Source: Reticulitermes lucifugus (Eukaryota; Arthropoda; Insecta; Blattodea; Rhinotermitidae). Taken from it: 39,426 bases of DNA. The position numbers and the translations under genes were made by a program. This document shows, in pieces, positions 10,787 to 22,680 of this stretch (the stretch's first letter is position 1; every line of letters starts with the position of its first letter). The notes under the pieces are model-generated. The model was not told the origin of the DNA and made no database searches. It was given only the letters and a program-made list of their open reading frames with translations. Location of the stretch: assembly GCA_026260175.1 (NCBI GenBank), contig JAKCWW010000266.1, positions 70,382 through 109,807 on the forward strand, given 5' to 3'.

Positions 10787-11617
10787 ACAAGCAGTGATCT
10801 ATGTTTCACGAACACGTATTGAATGTCGTGGTGGACTCGCCGTCAAAACAAGCAGTGATCTGTGTTTCACGAACACGTATTGAACTTCGTGGTGGACTCG
10901 CCGTCAAAACAANNNNNNNNNNNNNNNNNNNNNNNNNNNNNNNNNNNNNNNNNNNNNNNNNNNNNNNNNNNNNNNNNNNNNNNNNNNNNNNNNNNNNNNN
11001 NNNNNNNNNNNNNNNNNNNNNNNNNNNNNNNNNNNNNNNNNNNNNNNNNNNNNNNNNNNNNNNNNNNNNNNNNNNNNNNNNNNNNNNNNNNNNNNNNNNN
11101 NNNNNNNNNNNNNNNNNNNNNNNNNNNNNNNNNNNNNNNNNNNNNNNNNNNNNNNNNNNNNNNNNNNNNNNNNNNNNNNNNNNNNNNNNNNNNNNNNNNN
11201 NNNNNNNNNNNNNNNNNNNNNNNNNNNNNNNNNNNNNNNNNNNNNNNNNNNNNNNNNNNNNNNNNNNNNNNNNNNNNNNNNNNNNNNNNNNNNNNNNNNN
11301 NNNNNNNNNNNNNNNNNNNNNNNNNNNNNNNNNNNNNNNNNNNNNNNNNNNNNNNNNNNNNNNNNNNNNNNNNNNNNNNNNNNNNNNNNNNNNNNNNNNN
11401 NNNNNNNNNNNNNNNNNNNNNNNNNNNNNNNNNNNNNNNNNNNNNNNNNNNNNNNNNNNNNNNNNNNNNNNNNNNNNNNNNNNNNNNNNNNNNNNNNNNN
11501 NNNNNNNNNNNNNNNNNNNNNNNNNNNNNNNNNNNNNNNNNNNNNNNNNNNNNNAGCAGTGATCTGTGTTTCACGAACACGTATTGAACTTCGTGGTGGA
11601 CTCGCCGTCAAAACAAG
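10787..11617. repeat. 61-bp satellite array interrupted by an assembly gap
   Basis: GCAGTGATCT starts at 10791 and again at 10852, a period of 61 bp, and the two visible units differ by only a few bases. A third near-identical unit resumes right after the Ns at 11555 and ends about 11617. The gap therefore lies inside one array. The unit length is not a multiple of three, so the long frames spanning it are not genes. The true copy number is unknown. Confidence 0.9.
10913..11554. other. Assembly gap (642 N)
   Basis: Undetermined bases flanked on both sides by the 61-bp satellite. GCAGTGATC at 10852 and 11556 are 704 nt apart, not a multiple of 61, so the gap length is an estimate or the hidden units contain indels. 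Confidence 0.98.
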
Positions 11618-12123
11618 AATATCTGAAAAGTCGCACGATGAAGAGTTGCCTGTTAACCCTGCTCAGAGCCGGATGTACATGGACACGTAAGTTGTGTAGT
11701 GTGGTGGTTTGTGTGTGCAAGTACTGGTGCTTGGCCTGCACTTGTTAAATTTGCCTAATGTCAGTGGCCGTAATGTCGTACTACAATTATGCAGCAAAAT
11801 GCGGTGCAGATTCCCTGTACGAACTGAAGCAAATAGGGGTGTCTGTGACGTCACTGAGCCTCATAAGTAGTGGACGATGTGAGCATATTTAGTACAATTA
11901 GGCACAAGTAGCTGTTGGTATAACGGGAAGAACAGAGTGTTGCACATAATTACCATGTGTATATTAGGCGCATATGGCACAGTGGTCACTGGCACGTTGT
12001 GAAAGTAGTGCGCTGGAGATGCACTGTCGGTTATAGTAACAAGTTATTCACTGGAGTTCTTTATTTTTAGATCTGCGTGTAGGCGCTCTGCGTATGGGCT
12101 TCCATGTATCTGTAGGCCTATAC
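11618..12123. other. Unique-looking DNA, nothing recognised
   Basis: Moderately GC-richer than its surroundings, with no domain-bearing frame. It lies between the satellite and the ATGT microsatellite. Confidence 0.4.
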
Positions 12124-12511
12124 GAGTATGTGTGTATGTATGTAGGCATGTGTGTATATATGCATGTATGTGTGTATGTATGTATATATGTATGTATGTA
12201 TGTACGTATGTATGTATGTACGTATGTATGCATGCATGCATGCATGCATGTATGTATGTATGTATGGATGTATGTATGTATGTATGTATGTATGTATGTG
12301 TGGATATGTATGTATGTGTGTGTCTGTGTGTGTATGTATGTATGTATGTAATGTGTATGTGTGTATGTATGGATATGTATGTATGTATGTATGGATGTAT
12401 GTATGTATGTAATGTGTATGTGTGTATGTATGGATATGTATGTATGTATGTATGTATGTATGGGTATGTACGTATGTGTGTGTATGTATGTATGTAATGT
12501 GTATGTGTGTA
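12124..12511. repeat. Long (ATGT)n microsatellite with internal higher-order units
   Basis: About 390 bp of ATGT/GTAT with GTGT, ATGC and GGAT variants. A variant block beginning TAATGTGTATGT recurs at 12349, 12410 and 12495, spaced 61 and 85 bp, showing secondary tandem duplication within the tract. It generates spurious Cys/Val/Tyr/Met-rich and Tyr/Ile/His/Thr-rich frames on the two strands. Confidence 0.93.
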
Positions 12512-12513
12512 TG

Positions 12514-12669
12514 TGACGGGAAGACGAGGAAGAAGACATAAGAAGCTGCTGGATGATCTTAGGGAAATGAGAGGATACTGGAAATTGAAAGAGGAAGCAC
12601 TAGATCGCTTTCTGGAAAACTCACTTTGGAAGAAGCTATGGACCTCTCGTAATTCAAACTGCAGAATAA
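12514..12669 (+). pseudogene. 3' end of a non-LTR retrotransposon ORF (5'-truncated relic)
   Basis: Translation gives TGRRGRRHKKLLDDLREMRGY, then WKLKEEALDR. This closely matches the reading at 35119-35415 on the minus strand and the extreme C-terminus of insect endonuclease/reverse-transcriptase ORFs. A +1 shift just after DR (near 12609-12611) restores WKTHFGRSYGPL..., ending at a stop at 12667-12669, so the copy carries a frameshift. It starts abruptly at the end of the microsatellite, consistent with 5' truncation of a LINE. The RTE/BovB-like clade is tentative. It encodes no active enzyme. Confidence 0.75.
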
Positions 12670-14129
12670 ATGAGTGCGGCTGATATGGCGTCTATAAATA
12701 TATTAAGTAGGGTTGATGTTATTAGGAAAGCACAAGTTTATGTATTTCTTTCTGCTTCTTTCTTGATATTTTCCGTTGTCACTTTTTATTTTTATTCTTT
12801 TATCTTTTTCTGTTAATTCAAATATTTTTTCTTTTCTTTCTAATTCTGCAACTACTTTTGCATTTAGTTAATGAAGTGCATGCGGTCTGCATTTTATACG
12901 AGTATACGGTAGCATGTACGTAATGTACAGATTATCATAACAACTTATGAGCCGGATATTTAAGACATTTCGAAAATGTTCTCGCAATTGCATGGGCTTC
13001 GTATTGCCAGCTTTTCCTTTTGTCCTTGTATTTTAGTAAGGTTCTGAGGACATTTTCCAAATTACAATACCCAAAAATCTGGAATTCACATTGAGTTCTG
13101 CTGGCAGGATATATAAACACAAACCTTTCCGAATTACCACCATCGAACCAAAAGGTCTCGAGGCTTTGAAGTGGATGTTCTATACCCTTCAGTTGGACCA
13201 GAATATTACGTATACCTGTGCGCACGGAAGGCGTGACAAGTGTTCTTGAATTCCCCGAACTCGGAACGGCAAAACACTCTGGCAAGGCTCACTGTGTCAC
13301 GAGATAGATGTAGATCATGCGGAAGCTATAATCGATACACCTCGATAGTCGAGACCCATGGTAATGGAATTACATTTTGTTCTCGCTGAGCTTTGAAATG
13401 CGTGTTTCGCACTTGATATTACTCTACTCAAAGACTCTTAGGAACAAAATCCCCTCCCCTTCTGTCATCCGTCCTGCGAGAACAATCGTTTTCCCACAAA
13501 TTCCGTTTTAACGACAGAACAAATTAATAGAGAGAACCTGAATACTAAGCCACAATGAGAGCCGAGCTTCAATATAGCACGGAAAAGAAAAAGTGTTACA
13601 GTGAACGTAAGTTTTAAATGATGCCATAAAGTGTTATAAAACAGAAAAACATAGCCGTCCTTCTACTTCTTTTTTCTCCAAAACTGTTTCATATCTTTGA
13701 CCTTCCCTAGAACAGCCTGCAATATCATAGCGTGGTTCTCAGTGGCCGACAATAGATAAATGGAGACGGGAACAGAGAGAAACGATGATATTACCCCTTT
13801 AAAGATGAAAATTCACCTGAATTTTATATAAATATTAAGTTCCTACCGCGCAGTAAGCACACCCAGTCTCGGTTATAAAAACTAGTCTGTACTTGTGTGT
13901 AGGGAAATGACGGCTGCTTGTCCTGCAATCCACACATGACACAAATGCACTCTGTGGAAAAAATGTAGACTTCTTGAATATTAAATCTGGTGGTGCTTGA
14001 AGTAACCACTAGGCTTTACATGGTTAAGGCACTTCATGATTTCAGATCTTCAGCTATGAGAGATTATAAATCATACGCCACTAAGAAGTTCAAGGCATGC
14101 AGAGAAACAGCAGATTTTAATTCTTGCTG
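12670..14129. other. AT-rich DNA, no confirmed gene
   Basis: A 116-codon minus-strand frame (12935-13285) is the longest here. It shows no domain, signal peptide or repeat that I recognise and was not called as a gene. There are pyrimidine-rich tracts at 12740-12850. Confidence 0.4.
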
Positions 14130-14364
14130 GTTTTGAGGATCAAACAGCCGTGCTGATGACAACTCCTCTCTTTGGGGCATGGTAGACTGATACATAGGCT
14201 CCAACGTTTCGGAGGACCGTGCTGCCTCTATCTACACGGTAGTCCAGGAACTTCACTGACTTCTGGCATATGATTCCGTGTACATAGATACCACTCCAAT
14301 ATTCCAGAAAACTGTAATCTTCGATTGTAGGCATTATACTCGTGATTTCAGAGATAAGTGACAA
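14130..14364 (-). repeat. Repeat fragment with GAAACGTTGG signature
   Basis: The minus strand contains CCGTGTAGATAG, a GAGG/CCTC hairpin, then CCGAAACGTTGGAG. Its conceptual product includes DRGSTVLRNVG, a phrase I recognise from spurious predictions over arthropod repeats. The GAAAC plus stem layout recalls the hammerhead elements, but a CUGANGA core is absent, so no ribozyme is claimed. The family is unknown. Confidence 0.4.
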
Positions 14365-16260
14365 GATGGTGAGCGGACAGAGTGCAGGTTGCCGCTTATA
14401 CTGTACTACCGATTTAGCCTACTCCTATGTCTGTCAAGTAGTCCGAAAGAAAATTAATAGTCTTTTGTGATGACATGCACAGGTCCACATATTTTTCTTC
14501 TTAGCCTAACTTTCATTAATTTAACTTCGGAACATTTATCGGCGTGTTTCTACATTTAACGAAATGCAGGGAAGTAATGCTTACTGCCGTTCAGTGCGAT
14601 ATGTAAGGTGCCGAGAAAAAAGTGGCCTATTTATAACCTGCTTCCCAATGAACTCACGTCATATTTCCCTTAAAGCAACTGGTTTGGGCGAATATACGTT
14701 TTCCGCGACCTCACAGGAATGAAAAATTACCTATCCTTTTCACTTCACCCAGTGATGAAAATTATTCGTTGCCGTGAAACTGGGTAAAAAGCAAGGTTCT
14801 GAAATATGGAACTTAATACGTTTCCAGGAAGCTATGTCAGTGTTTTATTAAGTATGAAATGACCCAACAATATGCATTTATTAGTTACCAGGAAAGTATA
14901 ATAAGAGAAACAATTTTTTAAAATATGAGGATATATTTAGCATGAAATATAGTCTTATTAACAGATGACGATTCTTGCGAATAAAAGTCAGCAAGGTAAG
15001 ACCTGAGAATGTGGATTTCAGTTGTGACTTACAGAATTGGTCAAAAGCGCATTGTCCCTCGTTCTTCTTTCTTGGTCTGTCTCTTCCTGTATTGTCGTCT
15101 GTCAAAGTTATTTCGGATATTTTCGCCAGTAACCTACAGAAGTATTGATTGCTGTCACGGACAGAAACGAGTCCTTGTGTCCGTTTCCACACAGGAAAAA
15201 AAATCCTCCCCTTTCAGTTGTACCTCAGATAACCTGCAGCCGAAAAGTGACATTCCGGTTCTGTTGTAGTCAACTTCTCTTGAAAGGATCTTATATTTAT
15301 TGGACTTTAAACATTAAATTATTTCATTCTGTTCCATGACATCGTCTGGCTTAAAAACGTTAAAATTGTTCTTGTCGTCAAACTTTTATATCTATTAGAT
15401 TTTCGAACTTCTGTAAAGCTTTATATCAACAAAGTTCCAAGCCGTTAATATGGGTGTTCTTTCGTTACATTTGCATAATTAAAACAAGCATTTAAACTTA
15501 TTTCAAATGTAGCAAATGCATCTTGTTAAGTGCAAAGTGTGTCGTTTCAGATGGAGTGTAATATAAAGGAACAGACAAATACAATAAATTTAAATATAGT
15601 CGGTTAATCTAATGGTTACGCGTGGTTGCGCTTTCGCTTTCCGCTCAGGAAATGTGTGCATTAAGATGATCCTGAAATCCAGTTGGGCCTCAGGTTAGAA
15701 CACTGCAGTTGAGGAATATATTTTGTGAAACCTCGGAGTTCGGTTTTTCGCTGTACTCACGCAAGTCCATCATTGGACCACATCCTTAGCTATGATTCGA
15801 ATTCACATATTCGTTACCCTCTTTCTTTTAGATAATCTTATATTCGCTTTTGCGTTTCAAAATCCACCCTTCCTTTCAGGTTTTATGATCAGTTTTTGTG
15901 TAAAATGTTCATTCTTCTGCTACATGTTCCATGTCTCGTCATCTGATTCTTTTCTTAAAATGACCGTAACAGTATCACGTGAAGGGTAAAAATCATGAGT
16001 TGCCTCAGCATGTTTTAATTTTCTCCATTACCATGCTTCGTTTCTTTCATTTTGAGCAGTTCACGTTTCCCAATCTATATTTTTACCTCACAGTGGGAAA
16101 CAGAATTTCACACCCATGTAAAACAGCAGATAAAACTATAGTTAATAGGCCTATATTTTAATTGGACAAAGAAATATGAAAACCTTTCAGCCTAATTGTA
16201 GCAAATATTTTCATAATTTATTCTACCTTTGTGTGACTTGAGGTTCTCAAAACGTTGTTG
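14365..16260. other. AT-rich DNA, nothing recognised
   Basis: There are short open frames without domains. Around 15607-15650 a TAATGGTTACGCG stretch is weakly A-box-like, but no B-box follows. Confidence 0.35.
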
Positions 16261-16308
16261 ATGACGACTGCAGTCTGATGCAGTTTGTCGCCGTGTTTAT
16301 TGATAATT

Positions 16309-16350
16309 TACCGACGTTTCGAAGGAGATTTCTACCTCTGTTTTGAGGGC
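16309..16350 (-). ncRNA. Decayed hammerhead-like motif with GUC triplet
   Basis: Minus strand: GCC, then CUCAAAA where CUGANGA is expected (G5 and G8 changed), an imperfect AGG/CCT-type hairpin, then UCGAAACGUCGGU. GGU can pair with GCC as a 3-bp stem I with one wobble. The architecture matches the intact motifs but two essential core bases are lost. Function is unlikely. Confidence 0.35.
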
Positions 16351-16448
16351 ATTAATCTTAATTTCATCATGTACATGTCTTCCACTTGCTAATAACAATA
16401 TTAAAAGTGCCCTAAGCGTAATAGTAACAATAGAGACAATAATAATAA

Positions 16449-16701
16449 GGTAGGGTTCACCCCAGAACAGGCCATAAAAGCCCAGAGGGAAAGTAGAGGT
16501 ATAGCTGTACTCTTTCTTTGACTTGGGCAGTAGAGGGGGGGTGGGTGGTCAACACCACGCCCCGGCTGCTACAACCCCGGGAAAGAGACCCGTTAAGCAT
16601 TCTACAGGCGGCTGGGTGGGCCCCAGGGCCGGTTTGGGCGAGTGCGGAAAATCTCCCTCCCACCGTGATTCGATCCCCAGACCGTCCCGCCCCACAGAGA
16701 C
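16449..16701 (-). mobile_element. tRNA-derived SINE, 5'-truncated
   Basis: Read on the minus strand, a B-box region GGGGATCGAATCAC (near 16667-16680) is followed by the same body as the copy at 38046: CGCCCAAACC, GGGCCCACCCAGCC, TCTTTCCCGGGGTTG and GGGCTTTTATGGCC. The A-box half of the tRNA head is missing, and the break abuts the AAT tract. The GC-rich body explains several overlapping frames on both strands. Confidence 0.8.
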
Positions 16702-16734
<33 letters not shown>

Positions 16735-16900
16735 TAAATGGGTATTTATTAACGTGCAGGCTTAACAGCACAAATACCAATTACAAAGCCAGCACAAAAC
16801 ACAAATAAAACACAAAAGCAATACAAATACACAAGACAAAACACTAAAGAAACAAAACAAAATAAATATGTAGAAAAACAATGTAAAGGTGCAATAATAA
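16702..16900 (-). repeat. (AAT)n tract and dispersed retroposon 3' end
   Basis: A perfect AAT run spans about 16702-16734. On the minus strand the sequence GCTGTTAAGCCTGCACGTTA leads into an A/T-rich segment and the (ATT)n run, looking like the 3' terminus and tail of a retroposon. The same GCAGGCTTAACAGCA signature reappears at 30996-31010. The plus-strand stretch 16770-16870 is very rich in CA/AAA. Confidence 0.55.
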
Positions 16901-19900
16901 TACATCCGTTCAGTCTTTATGAATCAATATTGAAGTATTAAATTTTATATTTTAATGTTTTCTTAAAAATAATTTGTATTGTTTGTTGCTTTTGCTTGTG
17001 ATTCCTGTTACTGCTAACAAGCACGGATGAATTACTGTGTTTTACTGTGTTTTGTAGAGTCATTGCGGTGGGCCAAATCTCAGCCACGTAAGTCCTAGGT
17101 ATTCATTAAAAATTAATTATAATTTAACAAACGCTAACGGTCCAAATCCGTCGAATTTTATGATCAGTCATAACATGGCTTGCTTCAGAAATCATCCGAC
17201 GCACGATGGTTATATTGAACGCAACATTCATGTGTCTGTTAGCCATCGAACTGCAGTGCGGCTCCCACGTAATGAGCGGAGATGTAACGAGACATCTGTG
17301 ACAGGAGCGCTGCTAATAGGCAGACATCCCACGCTGGGGGTCGGTGTAAATAACGCCCTCTCTAAATAGATTTTTTCCTGACGACAGACTTGCAAAGAGA
17401 TGTTAATGCCAACAATGATTGAGGAGGGGAGACATTTTGAAGAGGGGATCGAAAATTGAAGAGCGCGATCCTTCCCGTCATTGTTTATTGGCTTAGTTTG
17501 CAGGCGATGCATGAGATCAGTGCTGCTGCCCTTTGAAATTTGAACGGTAAAATTTGACAGTTTCCATTTATGTCAATGCTTTACACACAAAACCCTCCTA
17601 TTGGTGCACTGTTGTATATCGTAGCTTTTAGAGGGTAATATTAAATAACAATTTCAGTGAATATGCACGGTATGTACGTACTTCAGAAAGACTTCTTAAT
17701 AGAACAAGCGCTACTACTACTACGTAGAAAAAAAATTTGATCGGCAAAGACTGAGACTGCATTATCGACCGAAGCATAGACAACTATCGACTACTTCATA
17801 GGGACAGATATTTTCCGGCAATAACTGCCACCTTGCGTATATTTAGTAATTACAAGAATGACTTCAGTGAAAACTGGAAGCGTATTATGTTTAAATTTCA
17901 TTTATACGTGAAATGCAATTTTTATTTCTAAATATGTGGAGTTATATAACATGCTGATCTCATGTTATTGTTGAATATTTATTTATTATTATCCCTACTT
18001 ATTTTGTGCTGGTACTGTAGCGTGTATGTAGGAACTTTGTTAGGAGTTCTGCAGTTTTTCGAGTGCGAAAGCGTTTCTTAGCGAAATGGAAATGGGAAAG
18101 CTGTTGTTGAAATATGTATATATATATATATATCACTTAATAAACCCACACAGAAATAAATAACTAAACTATATACAAGTTTATGATACATTCTTTATAA
18201 AGATTTAAGTATCTGAAGGTAATTGAATGTCGCAGTCTATTCCGAGAATTGCTTAGTTTTTATTTGCAGAGAGCACCGTCGACGATGGTGGAACTTTGAC
18301 GTAATGATTTTTATCTACATGACACGATAGTATTTCTGCACTGAGTCATCACAGAATACTGTTAACATGATCTCTTCGACATTACTTGAATATATTTGTT
18401 TGCCTTAACCCATTAAATTATGATAAGTTTTAGTGCGCTTAATTTGTTTTGAAATGCAGTTATTCCTTTTTTTCTGCTGCGTGTAAAATTAAGAGGAGTT
18501 GTACTCACCGTTTCCTTTATTATAACCGTTCTGTTAACCCTTCGCATTTTTAAAATTAAACGCACACCATGTTCCCTGTAGACCTTTGTTTCCCTTTCAG
18601 CAGACGCAGCCGTGTTACGCCAAGGAACCAAAAATGGAGTTCCAGGTTTATTGAATGGTTTCTGCATCAATGGGGAAAATGTTTGTAATATATTACAGAC
18701 GTCCAAGATATAAAATAAAACTGTCTTCAGGAGCCATAAATTCTGTACTCTAAATGTCCGGAAATATATTTTGTGCAAGATATCTCAGTTTCATAATTTA
18801 TCGTGAAGACGTCACTGAAAATATAATGCTTTATGTGATCTTCCGAAATCGTTTAGACGCAAAGCCGATCAATTTCTGCATTTAATACCGCAGTCATGGA
18901 TGCCAGAAAACTTGTACTTAAAAAATTATAAATTATAAACTTTCTATTACCGACATTCACGTATTAGTGTATTTTCACGGAAAGCTGAAATTTCCATCTT
19001 TACAACGCAAAAGCTTGTTAGCTTTATTTGCCAGGTTATATTACAATATTTTATTTTCAATGTCGTTAGGAATTACAGAATCCTTAGAACAAAATTATTC
19101 CATGTTTTTAACAAGGGGTTTTGTAGTTACTCAAACGAGCCTTGTTTTTCTTGAGAATCTCATATTCACTTAATTATGCAAGATATTCCCTTCATTTTTC
19201 GTATTACGAAATTGCAGTATCCTGTTCAAATGACACTCCGTATTTCGTCCATCACTTTGCAAGACTTAAAAGAAACAAGACTTATATTTTACTAAAACAG
19301 AGAAGGCTGTGTTGTTTGTGAAGCAGTATGCCCCTCTGACGTCGTCCAGATGAGTAGACTACCCCGTCTTTGAGCACCAGTGCCCATTCACTGGATCTAA
19401 ACCCATGGATTCAAGATTTTCCACAGCCAGAAATACGCCAATTTTATCCGGCCCAAACACGTACTGATTATTCCTACATGTATGCATGACTGACACATGA
19501 GGATCTTCTTAAGCATCGTCCAATTCGGACACGTTCCCTTTATGTTATTAGATAATCGCTTGATTTCTGGGATGGCGGTTTTGAATCTCGCTAAGGGCAT
19601 GCATGTTCGTCTCTTCTTTTGTGTGTTGTGTACGGTGCGGCCTGTGCGACGGGCTGGTCACTCGTTTAGAGGAGTCATACCAGGTGTGTGTGTGTGTGTC
19701 TAATTATGTGTGATCTAGAAACTTCAAGAATGAGGCGGCCTAGGCTCTAGTTGGTCTGTTGCACCACAGGTTGGTGGATAGTCCTGCAATGAAGCCCCAG
19801 TTCGTCTTGCATGGAAGGGTTTGTTGCGTTTAGTAGATTTTAGTATTTTAAAATTATAATTCTCTGTAACTGGATATTAAAAAAGTCAGATTAAAGCTGA

Positions 19901-22611
19901 AAATTACTTTTCTCTGCTTCCTAACGTGCTCCGCTTTGTATTACGCCGTTGTTTTGAAATTTTGCAAGTGAAGTTTACGTATTAAGAAACAGTCTTCCGA
20001 AATGTGAAGCTGTAGTTAGTGGAGAGGTGACAAGTATGTGGCTACTTATAGTGTGATAAATAGGTAATAAAATACGCGGCGTGACAAACTGTTACCTCAG
20101 AAATATTCAACACGCGATTATATTTGAAACACAAAGTTTGTCGCATCATGTTGAGCGCTATTTTAGTTCATGTAATTTATGCCCTCGTGATGTTAGGTTA
20201 TGTACCCTATATGTTATTTCTTTGTTGCAGGTAAGTGAATCCCGTCATTTGTTGTCATGTTGGGCGAAGCGTTGTAGCTGGTCTGAACATTACCAGAAGT
20301 AAGCAAGAATTTCTTGGATTATGTATTTCTAAGCGTTCATTTAATATTTTAACTTGTCAGCTAACTGCTGTCATTCCTGTTTAGTACCGATTATTTACTA
20401 TCATAAATAATGTGTATTCTAATATGAAAGCAGTTATTATAACTCAAATGAACTTAAATATAAAACTAGCTCCGAGAAACGATATTTATATCGAAAGAAA
20501 TATAAAGAATATACCTTCTAATCTGTTAATGTTTGTAAAAGGTAGTTTCAGTCCTTGATATGTAAACCGGTTTTACTAAAACTTCCAGTCTATGTGCTTT
20601 AAAGAAATTGCTTTAAGATCTACAAGTTGCTGGAGCAACACTGAAGGCCAAGGCTGCACAGTTGATTTCATTTTTATTTACGCTTTTTAATTCGAGTATC
20701 ACAAAAACCATGATTATGTTATTCTAGAATTAAATTAAAATTTAAGTTTTTCTTGTGTTGTTATTAATGCAATTCCCTCCACAGGAAGTCCAGACTAATG
20801 TTTGTAGCTTTATAGCTTGTTTCTGTTGTTATTTGGCATTAATTGGTTATTGTCCAACTGCGTAAATGTCATTTTTGTTCACTTCAGTTGCGAAGTTTAT
20901 GTTAGGACTCGGCCATCAGAACCTCGATTCGAAAGCCGAGATAATTTAGAGTAAATGAGGTCGGAATCAGTATGTGATAGACTGTGTATTGTATATACTG
21001 CTTATTGTAGCCTTCTTGATGTTTTGCTGATAACTGATAATCGTTCTTCATGTGGTGCTTAGAGAGAGCTTTAAGCTTTCATTGATAATATTTTGTTTAA
21101 AATTACATACCATATGTCGTAAGTGCCAAGAACATCGTGATTTCTGAAATCTAAACTTTATTTCTGCACTATTTTTATCTGCACGTGAACGTACAGAGAA
21201 CACAGTAAAAATTGGCATGGGTTATGTGTAGCTCGTGGCAGGAAGGCAGTCAGGGGTTGGAGGAGTAGGGGCTAATTTAATTTTCCCCCACGTTGTACGT
21301 GCAAGGGGTGTGATGGATTTGTAAGGGGAACAAGAGGGTAACCTTACGGGGTGAGGGTGTAGGAACCCTAGTTGATATTCTGCGAGGAACCTTAGCTGCC
21401 ACGAAGACCCTCTTCTTTCAACTCGCAAGGAGAACGGAGGGACTTTCACGGTTACTTCAAGTTGCTTCAGCGTGCGGGAGTTGCGCCACTCTTCCTGTCT
21501 GCTGACGGTACCTCACACATGTTAGCGACCTAACGAAGAGGAAGTAACAGCAGGAGAGAGAATGAGCAGCTTTGTAGCTTGAACTTTTCACGTAACATTG
21601 TTACGGTTGTTAAATGAAGGAAGATGAGATGGGAGGCGCATGTAGCACATTCGGGTCAATAAGTTCGTACGGTTGTGATCGGAAAACGTCCCACGCATTG
21701 TGTAATTTAGTGTCACGCTGTGTGTATAAAGCCTTTTACTAAATGTTTCAAACTAATAAAACTAGTAGGCCTACATGGTACATTATTTTTATATCATACT
21801 TATATCTTATATATATATCTTACATTAATTTATCATATTTCAGCGTACAAGTAAGGGCATTATTGAGATGGGTTGTAGAGAAATATGTTTTAAGGGTCGG
21901 CACCATTTCGTCTTGTCTACAATAGGCGCGAATGACTGGATTTCCTGGTCAGGTAAAAAAGCCTTTGAGTTTCATTAAAGAAAACAATTTATTGAACAGC
22001 TATATTTCCATACGATTTTCAAGAAAGACACTACACAGTGAAGTTAGTTAATCGGCTATGTAATCAAAGATAATTGCAATACAGGTCGTATTATTTCTGC
22101 ATTTATGCTTAGTTTTTTAATGTTCATATAATGAACTCATATGGCGTAGATCATGTCTGTCTGTCCGTTTGTTTCATTTAGAGAACCACTGAATGGGGTT
22201 TTAATGGAATTTGACACGAACTTCTGCCATTGGTGCCATCCTAAGCTCGTAAAGTTTAATTTCCTGCACATGCTAATAAAAATACGGCCAACACAAGCGC
22301 CAATTCAGAGAAGCGGTAAACGCAGTAATCGGTACGAGTCAGAATCACGGTAGGAACTAAATCTGCACTTGTTACTGTAAGTGCAAGTAGCGTATTTGGG
22401 AAATGCGTGTACTCCAGCACGAACTGCACCTTGCCGTTCTTATTTTTATGTTGCTCTGTAAACTTTTCTACAATTCGTACGGCTTGGAACATTTTGTATT
22501 CGGTTTTGTCGTAGTAACCATGTTGCAGTAATCATATCGAGCAGAGCAATTCAGTGGTAAAGCTGAAGATTGTATTTAGGAGATAAAATGTTAAGCTAAA
22601 ATTGTCCCTAT
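16901..22611. other. Long AT-rich stretch, no gene recognised
   Basis: Apart from a (TA)n run at 18117-18133 and a (GT)n run at 19684-19700, nothing is assignable. The block 21220-21560 is GC-richer and its frames look open, but no domain is recognised. The block 17160-17520 has overlapping open frames on both strands and may be an old repeat. A TCTGTCTGTCCG module lies at 22156-22170. Confidence 0.35.
18117..18133. repeat. (TA)n microsatellite
   Basis: A short uninterrupted TA run. Confidence 0.85.
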
Positions 22612-22680
22612 ACACGCCATGAAATCATGTAGGGGGAGTGGATGTATAAACCCCACTCATTCTTAACCTCGGCACTAGAT
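22612..22680 (-). mobile_element. SINE 3' fragment
   Basis: The plus-strand words ACGCCATGAAATCA and CCACTCATTCTTAACCTCGG match the 3' half of the SINEs at 33014 and 2085. The promoter half is absent. Confidence 0.55.

Noticed and set aside
10801..11611. Four frames of 235-253 codons spanning the gap
   Set aside because: They consist almost entirely of N codons plus 61-bp satellite; the period is not divisible by three.
12044..12539. Cys/Val/Tyr/Met-rich and Tyr/Ile/His/Thr-rich frames up to 163 codons
   Set aside because: Pure translation of the ATGT microsatellite.
12935..13285. 116-codon minus-strand frame as a possible exon
   Set aside because: No recognisable domain, no partner exon and no splice context that I can support; the length is plausible by chance in 39 kb.
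14200..14240. Sixth hammerhead motif at CCGAAACGTTGG
   Set aside because: A hairpin and GAAAC are present, but the 5' part reads GTGTAGATAG instead of CUGANGA.
18413..18778. 121-codon minus-strand frame
   Set aside because: No motif or homology recognised; the composition follows the AT-rich background.
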